Assembly (NCBI GenBank): GCA_019426215.1
Contig: CM033393.1
Span: 12,744,046 to 12,808,045, forward strand
Direction: 5' to 3'
Source of the DNA: Buddleja alternifolia
Taxonomy: Eukaryota; Streptophyta; Magnoliopsida; Lamiales; Scrophulariaceae
Length of the DNA: 64,000 nt
Below are positions 57,195-64,000 of the stretch, piece after piece (position 1 is the first letter of the stretch; every line of letters begins with the position of its first letter). Below the pieces are notes generated by a model, which saw only the letters and a program-made list of their open reading frames with translations, was not told where the DNA came from and did not search any database. Both the position numbers and the translations under genes were made by a program.

Positions 57195-60100
57195 ACCTAA
57201 TTTCAAAGGAGCTTCTACTAAAATGTATTGTGCCACTTCGCAGCGTATTTCATCAATTTGCTCTTGAGTATAGAAGGATTGAGAATCATTAAAGTACTGC
57301 AAGATATATATATATATAGAGATTAATTGGAAACTCAAATGACGTTTCAATTACCTACCAAAGGTTTAATAACTTCAAAAGGGATAGAAATTAAGTATAT
57401 ATTACGATTATGCATACCGATGTTGGGATTATAGATTGTCCGTGGCTAATAACCTCTTTCATGAATCTCATAATGAAGTAGCCACAATCCACCACGTTTG
57501 TCTGCCGGGGGCACTACAAAAGTAATCAAAGTTACGTTGTATTAGAACACTAACTTCTATACGAATATATAATGTCTTAAAACTAGAAAACGCTAACCTT
57601 TATTTTAATCCATTGACAGGCCTTGTTTTTGGATTCATTAGAATGGTTGTTGCGATTTGCACGAAATATGTGCACAACCCTATAAAAAAATATAAAAAAT
57701 AAGAAAATATGTCAAAAACAAGCAATTATGTGAAATAAGGAAGATATAAACGTTTTAAAAAAATATTAAATATAATGGATACATGTATTGAATGAAAACT
57801 TACAAATTGATTTTTTTCGTCATCTCATCTCGGTAATCCGGCTCATCATGCAAAGAATCCAGATAGTAAACGACCTCTTGAAATGATTCATTTGCAAGCA
57901 ACAACCAATGTCCCCTAAAAAGCATTCAAAAGATAAGTTCAAAATTTGTTTTGCGTAACTAGTTTTACGAATTAAAATTGAGTCTTTAGTAGCTCACACG
58001 GTGTTGTAAGGTGCAAGAAATAACTTATTCATTTGTGCACTTTGTATCATAGCACGTGCTATGTACTGCACTTGTTCAGTATGCGTTCCTGTTCCCGCAG
58101 ATACGGAATGTGGGCTAACGAACCCGAAACTTGCTTCTTTTTCTTCGGGGACCACGTACTTAACCCACAAAAATCTAAATTGAGCATAAAAAATAAATTT
58201 CAAGTAACGAAAATAATCATAGTTCAGATGCAATTAAATTATTAAAAAAACTTACTTTATGTACACAGAAATGAGAAAGGCTCCTATCTCTTCTTGACAC
58301 AGAAGGTGACAGATCTCCTCCTTCCCAATATGCTTTGAGAATGCTAAATTCATAATTCTTTCCTCGATGTCTATAGTGATCTGGTTAGTAATAGACATCA
58401 TCTTTATGTACTTGTCAATATATAAAAGCTCATTAGGGAGTGCAGCTAGTTCAAGGTCTGCAAATCCGTCACCTTCACGTGCAAGTTTGGCCACTGGAGG
58501 TTTTGGTTTTACGGCTGAGTGCTTCGACGTTCCTGATTTCTGGTTTCCAGATGATTTGGATGGTCCAAGAGACTATTTAAACAAAGAAAATAAAATGTGA
58601 TTGTTACACACCAAAGTATATTTAGTAACCCTAAACAATTGTTATAATTTATTAATGACTAGCTATTAATTACATACCGGTGCATCAGTGACAATGACAA
58701 GACTCGCTGGCCAAGCAACAAAGGTACCCAAAGATGTAGAAATGGTGAGCACTTCATCATTGAGAGGGACGGGTAGAGGTGTATCTGCCTCAATTGCAGT
58801 GTCAACGCACACTTTCACAAAGTTGGTGGCTAATGGACGGTTGTGAAGTATTCTATCATTCACTCGATTCTACATATGTCCTTTAGCCACCACACGATAT
58901 GATGGTGATGAAAGTGCTAATTGACATGGCACAATAACCTACATATATATATATACACACAACATTTTATTAGAAATTTTTTGTGTGTTTTCAGAAATAG
59001 AGAGTTGAAAGTTACATGATCAATAAACAAGTTCAAATCGTTGCCTTAGGAAGCATTTTAACTGATACTAGGCAGCTATCTTTCAAAGAAATCACCTCAT
59101 CTTCATGTGGCTGACGCGATTTAGACGCTTCCATATCATCCATCCGACGTTGCATGGCAAACATTGATTCGGAGAGGCTCTTCACCATGTTTCTGAAGCT
59201 TTCCACCTCTATTTCTTTAGAAGACTTTGGATCCGTAAAGTACTCTCTTTGTCATACCCCAAAGCCAACACCCCTAATGCGACCCGGATGCTCCTTCTTT
59301 TTAAGAGATTTAGCCAATAGATCATCTCGACTCCTCTCGTTTCCACTATGGCTAGTACTCTCTTGTGAAATGCTCTCCTATAATAATACATTTAAAAAAT
59401 AAAATAAATTAGTGAACTTTGTTTTTCAATAGTATTTTAAGACAAACATACAACACATTATAGAGCTAAAATTGCAAATAACTCACCATTTCATTCACTA
59501 CTCTTCTAAAATTGTCATTGTCAATTTCATTTGTGTTATCGGAACGCGCTATCCTCCACACGAGTGCTCGTGTCACCTCTGTACAATCAAACCCCACATC
59601 GCTTCTTCTATTCATCTATATTTTGATTAAAAAATATATATTTATTAACAAGGAATATTTATTAAAAAAATTGTAAGGATTCACTGGTAAATGAACTACG
59701 TACCTCGATTTGCTCCACAAGAGCATGTCCAAGACGTGATCTCCTATAAGGATATTTAAGTTCTTTTGCTCTTTCCTGATTTTCCCTACTTAGTTTCTGT
59801 TTATTACATAATCAAATTATTAGTTAAATATAAACGCAATAACCAACAAATAAAACCGCAAATTAAAATGACTACCTGGAACTCTTCACTTAGGCGAAGA
59901 TCTACAAATGTCGTTCAATTGGCTTGAGGTATCTCATATTGTGAGGGTGGGTTGTAATTAATGTTCCCATCATCATCTCGTGCCCACACTCTACTCAAGT
60001 AGCTCCTGAAGTTACGTGCTAGCTTCCTAGCTTCTGCTAGTACGTACTTTTGTCTACTTTCTTCAATATCAAATGCCAACTACAAAAAACAAACAACAAA

Positions 60101-60515
60101 GTATATATGAAATAATAATTTAGAGAAAATTAAATCAACAAAAAATACATTAAAATTAGAAATATGATAATATCCAAATTACGTTTGTTTCATCCCAAAT
60201 GTTTCTTTTTGTTGGTGACAGGACTTTTCACCAATCACTGATGGTAATTGGCACATTCTGCCGAGCCAAGATTCTTATATAACTAACAAATGTTGATTTG
60301 TTTGGATCATTTGTTTGGTCTCTGTCATTCTAGCTGACAGGTAGCCTTATGACTTTACTTCTGGCATTGATAACTTTTTTCATAGCCGTGACACCTCTCC
60401 GTATCTCCTTTTCATGACGGCTATTTGATCCATATACATCATCCTCAGGAAAATTACCAGTAGGATCTGAAGCCATCGACCTACAAAAGCCAAAAAATAC
60501 AGAAGTTAGATTCAT
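57195..60515 (-). pseudogene. CACTA second gene with Ulp1-type domain (unit B)
   Basis: Copy of the gene at 49994-53313 with the same exon blocks and the same Ulp1-type residues (CPRQTNVVDCG near 57515-57440, YYLDSL and GHWLLLL upstream). It shares the in-frame stops of unit A, so those predate the duplication. Any difference between copies is in intronic AT-rich sequence (57304-57322 TA run; A run near 58247; one substitution near 57969). Confidence 0.8.
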
Positions 60516-60675
60516 ATAAATTTGGCAATAATAATTTTAAAATAGAAGTTAGATTCATTCGCATTATTCTAGAAAACATTTGGCAAAGTAACGACACAAA
60601 AATTTGTACCAAGTTCTCGACTTAATCTTCCCCCAAACTTCCAACCACAGCAAACCCAACAAACCCGACAATTAC

Positions 60676-61017
60676 AAATATTGATCACTAGTTAGATCAC
60701 ATAAATCACATAAAAATACAAATAAAGCATCATATTTCAAGCAACTAAGTATAAATATTGATCACCAGTTGGATCACATAAAGCATCATATTTCCAGCAA
60801 CTAAGTATAAATATTGATCACCAGTTGGATCAAATAAAGCATCATATTTCTAGCAACTACAAATATTGATCACAAGTTGGATCACATAAATAAAAGTAAT
60901 TAAAAATACAAATGACACTACATATTTTCAGCAACTAAGTATAAATATTGATCATCAGTTGGATCGCATAAAACATCATATTTCTAGCAACTAAGTTTAA
61001 ATATTGATCAAAACATA
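60676..61017. repeat. Minisatellite between the CACTA genes (unit B)
   Basis: Same array as 53474-53815, with no difference that I can see. Confidence 0.85.
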
Positions 61018-61169
61018 AGTCTATCATACAATTATGAAATAAGTTCAAATACCTTTCATCGTTTTGTTCTTGTCATTGGCTTAGCAGTCTTTTGCTTCCC
61101 ATCGGTACGACCATTTTTTTTGGTACGCCGACGAACTGATGGATTAATCCATATCCCCTCTTGGTGATC

Positions 61170-63998
61170 TTATCGCGTATACAATTCATCATCACTTATA
61201 TCCAAGTCATCGTCACTATCAATGGATTGTGAATCACCTAATGAGATAGGATTTTCTCCATCATCTTCACTTTCTTCATAATCATCATCCATATAAGTAT
61301 TTTTGTTTGCCGATAAAACAATGAACCACCTCTTATCAATAGGATCGGTGACAAAAAACACTTTCTTAGCTTGTGATGCCAAAATAAAAGGTTCATTTTG
61401 TATCCCACCCTTTCAAGGTCTACTCGAGTGAAGCCTATTTCACTATTATCGACACCATTTTTATTGCCAACCCACCTACACAAAAATACAGGCATCCAAA
61501 ACCAGCTATAATGAGGCTCCCATATATGTTCAATCACCTCATAATATGATAAATCGGTATAGATAAGGTTATTATCTTTCGCACTTGAGATATGCATTGT
61601 TTGAGCTACAAGACTCACACCACTATTCTGCATTGTATTTCGTTCATCTTGGTCTTTTGTATAGAATGTGCGACCATTTATACGATAACCTAAATAACAA
61701 AATACTAGTCTGTCCGGACCCATCGATAGCCGTGTCAATTTATCTGAAACTGAAAGTGGATTCTCTTTCTGTTTCTCTTCAGTATGCTTTCGGAACCAAT
61801 CAATGAAACTCTTGTTATGCTCTCTTGAAATCCAGCTCTCATTTTTAATTGGATTGAATCTCCTAAGTTGGTTCTTATGCTCTTCAACATATGGGTCAAC
61901 CTCATCGGTGTTGTGGAGCACATATAGGTGTGCCTGCTCCCTTTGTGTAACAGGAACACTAACTAATTGCTTTCCAATTACGCTTTTTCCTTCTGTTCTC
62001 CCTCCCACAACATGAGACTTTGGAAGCTCTGCAACATTAGAATCTGCCAGATACTCTGTGCAAAATGTAATGGCTTCATCAACTATGTACCGTCCAACAA
62101 TGCAACCTCCTGGTCGACTACGATTTTTCACATACCTTTCAATACCTTCATATAACGCTCAGCCGGATACATAGATCTCATAAAAGCCGGTCCACATAGT
62201 TGTGTCTCTCTAACCAAGTGAATAGGTAGGTGAGTCATTATATCAAAAAAAGCTGGTGGAAAATACATCTCAAGCTCACACAAAGTGATGACAATTTGTT
62301 TCTAAAGTGCAGGAAATTGTTCAGGATCAAACACCTTGCTCCACATTGCTTTGAAGAAGAAACACAATCTAGTTATCTTGTCTCTCACCTTTTTTGGCAA
62401 AATGGACCGTATAGCAATTGGTCGCAAATGAGAATCGTTAGTCTTCATGTGCTTTAGCTTCATGTCCTTCATTGATACAAGACTGCTAATGTTTGAAGAA
62501 TACCCTTCTGGAACTTTCACTCCATTAAGAAACTCACATAATGCAATTTTTCTTTTCTGGATAGAGTGAGCTTCTGGAGGCAAATAAGTATGTTTCCCCT
62601 TATTTGTTGGTGCCAATTTACCTCTTATCTTCATTTCAACCAAGTCTAACCTTGTCTTTACGCCATCTTTTGTCTTTCCAGGCACATTTAGAAGTGTACC
62701 AATGACACTATCAAATACATTTTTATCAATATGCATAATATCAAGAAAATGTCTAACATGTAAGGACGTCCAATGCGGAAAATCAAAGAAAATTGACCTT
62801 TTTTTCCACCCAGTTTTTGCAAGGCTACCTGCAAAAGTCTTTCCAAATTTGACATCCAAGTCTTTTACATTCTCAAACACGTCTTCACCAGTCAAGCACT
62901 TAGGAGCTCGACCTTCTTCCATATTCCCATTGAAAGCTTTCTTCCACCGACGATATTGATGGTTCCGATTTAGACATCTTCGAAGCCCTTGGAATGTATA
63001 TTTCTGAGAGTGTGTCAATCGTATTGATCTGTACTCTTTACACATATGGGGCATCCACATTGGCCATATACACCATATCACTCGAGATTTGCTCTTGCCG
63101 AAAAATCATTTACTGTTCCAAATAACATTACTCTGAGATTGAAATTTTCTTCTCTGAACCCGTCATATACTTGAATACCAGTCTCCCACAACACCTTCAA
63201 ATCCTCAATTAAAGGAGCCAAGTAGACATCTATATCATTTCTAAGTTGTTTCGGCCCAGAAATGAGTATAGGCATCATTATATGCTCTAGCTTCATGCAT
63301 TGCGATGGGGGAAGGTTGTAGATCATCAAAATCATCGGCCATGTACTATGTGAGCCACTTTGCAAGCCATGAGGGTTCATGCCATCTGTAGCAAATACAA
63401 GTCCCCGGTTTTTTGATTTTTCACCAAATTCAGGAAAATCATCATCAATCTTTTTCCATTGAGGAAAATCTGAGGGGTGTCCTATCTTGTCATCTTCAAT
63501 CCTTTCTTCAAGCCTTCTATCAACATGCTATGTCAAGTCATTGGCAAACTCTTTAATACTGTACATGCGCTTAAATCTTGGTATTATGGGCAAATACCAC
63601 ATTGTTTTGACAAAAGCAGATCCATTCTTCTTGTACCGTGAGGCGCCATATTTTGGATAGGCCTTCAATGATGCATAGTTAGTTCTAAACAGTATGCAAT
63701 TATTGAAACAAGCATGTATCCTCTCATATCCCATACCAATTGAGGTTAACATCCGTTTAGCCTGATAAGTATGATTAGGTGACACATTATCCTCAGGTAG
63801 CATGCTTTTTAATAGACCAAGTAAGTCTGTGAAACTCTTATCACTATACCCATTGTTGGCGTTTAACTTGTATAGGTTTAGGACTGCTTTCAATCTTGTG
63901 AATTTACTACCACTATATAGTGGTGTCTTTGAATCACTTGTCAAATTGTCAAACATTTTAGGACAATTTCGCAAATCCTCCTCAATCACATTTGTCAT
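61170..63998 (-). pseudogene. CACTA tnp2-type transposase (unit B), partial and broken
   Basis: Same domain order as unit A. Here the tnp2 and DUF4218-like segments are in one frame from 63081 to 62302 (IQKRKIALCEFLNGV is intact), and the N-terminal block 63998-63528 is open through LLGLLKSMLPEDNVSP. Both are broken in unit A by one base. Conversely, near 61396 unit B has lost one T, shifting the frame at LERVGYK, where unit A is intact. Stops shared with unit A remain. The N-terminus runs off the window. Confidence 0.9.
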
Positions 63999-64000
63999 CT

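Larger units (their letters stand above)
49365..64000 (-). mobile_element. CACTA (En/Spm) transposon with tandemly duplicated interior
   Basis: The left end starts CACTACTACAGAAAATG, the CACTA-type terminal inverted repeat, followed by subterminal repeats. Inside, on the minus strand, are a second gene with a Ulp1-type domain and a tnp2-type transposase. The interior appears twice (units 49768-56966 and 56967 to window end). The right terminus lies beyond the window. Confidence 0.9.
56967..64000. repeat. CACTA interior, tandem unit B (cut by window end)
   Basis: Second direct copy, offset 7199-7202 bp from unit A. It differs by a few substitutions and by length changes in homopolymers or a TA run. 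It has no terminal or subterminal repeats at its left edge, so the duplication is internal to one element and is not two separate insertions. Confidence 0.95.

Noticed and set aside
49768..64000. The 7.2-kb direct repeats as LTRs of one huge retroelement
   Set aside because: They contain transposase and Ulp1-type genes, lack TG...CA ends, PBS and PPT, and adjoin each other directly behind a CACTA end.
1..64000. Host genes, tRNA or rRNA genes
   Set aside because: No frame outside transposable elements has a recognisable plant domain or exon pattern, and I saw no tRNA or rRNA sequence except primer-site matches.

Overview
The window looks like repeat-packed heterochromatin of a flowering plant, probably a eudicot. 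The evidence is plant telomere-type repeats (TTTAGGG family, 2271-2312), Ty1/copia elements primed by initiator tRNA-Met, Ty3/gypsy elements primed by tRNA-Asp, and a CACTA (En/Spm) DNA transposon. I see no host gene. Every supported coding region belongs to a transposable element, and almost all are broken.

Layout: 1-5360 holds a decayed satellite-like array, AT-rich tandem repeats, a telomere-like patch, a dead copia integrase piece and unassigned repeat-rich DNA. A gypsy LTR (LTR-A) starts at 5361 and is split at 6624 by a complete 13.6-kb sirevirus-like copia element (element 1, minus strand, 6625-20229, 5-bp target duplication). LTR-A resumes at 20235 and is followed by its primer site, then a second gypsy 3' end (LTR-B), a copia LTR scrap and a gypsy LTR scrap (to 23451). 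After 1.6 kb of unassigned sequence comes a minus-strand gypsy element with gag, protease, primer site and 5' LTR (25103-28976). It abuts the third-ORF ('env-like') region of another sirevirus (element 3, 28977-32160), whose intron-like segment carries a 378-bp Mutator-type MITE. Element 2, a plus-strand sirevirus (32161-about 41255), has a 5' LTR, gag and pol, with a solo gypsy LTR (LTR-D, 35635-37251) inserted in gag. Then come tandem LTR-like blocks and a badly decayed minus-strand copia element (41326-47150), about 2.2 kb without recognisable genes, and from 49365 to the window end a CACTA transposon whose interior is present twice in direct tandem (about 7.2 kb per unit, nearly identical).

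How the parts work: element 1 has all parts of a sirevirus: 5' LTR, PBS, gag, protease, integrase, RT, RNase H, a long third ORF, PPT and 3' LTR. Frameshifts and stops disable its proteins. The CACTA carries a tnp2-type transposase and a second multi-exon gene ending in a Ulp1/C48-type cysteine protease domain. Main points for a second look: a conserved intron-like segment in the sirevirus third ORF with a MITE inserted in it; GC-rich palindrome clusters at the same offset in three dissimilar gypsy LTRs; a strong AGCG/CGCT bias of CpG sites in the sireviruses; and the CACTA tandem duplication, whose copies differ mainly in homopolymer length.
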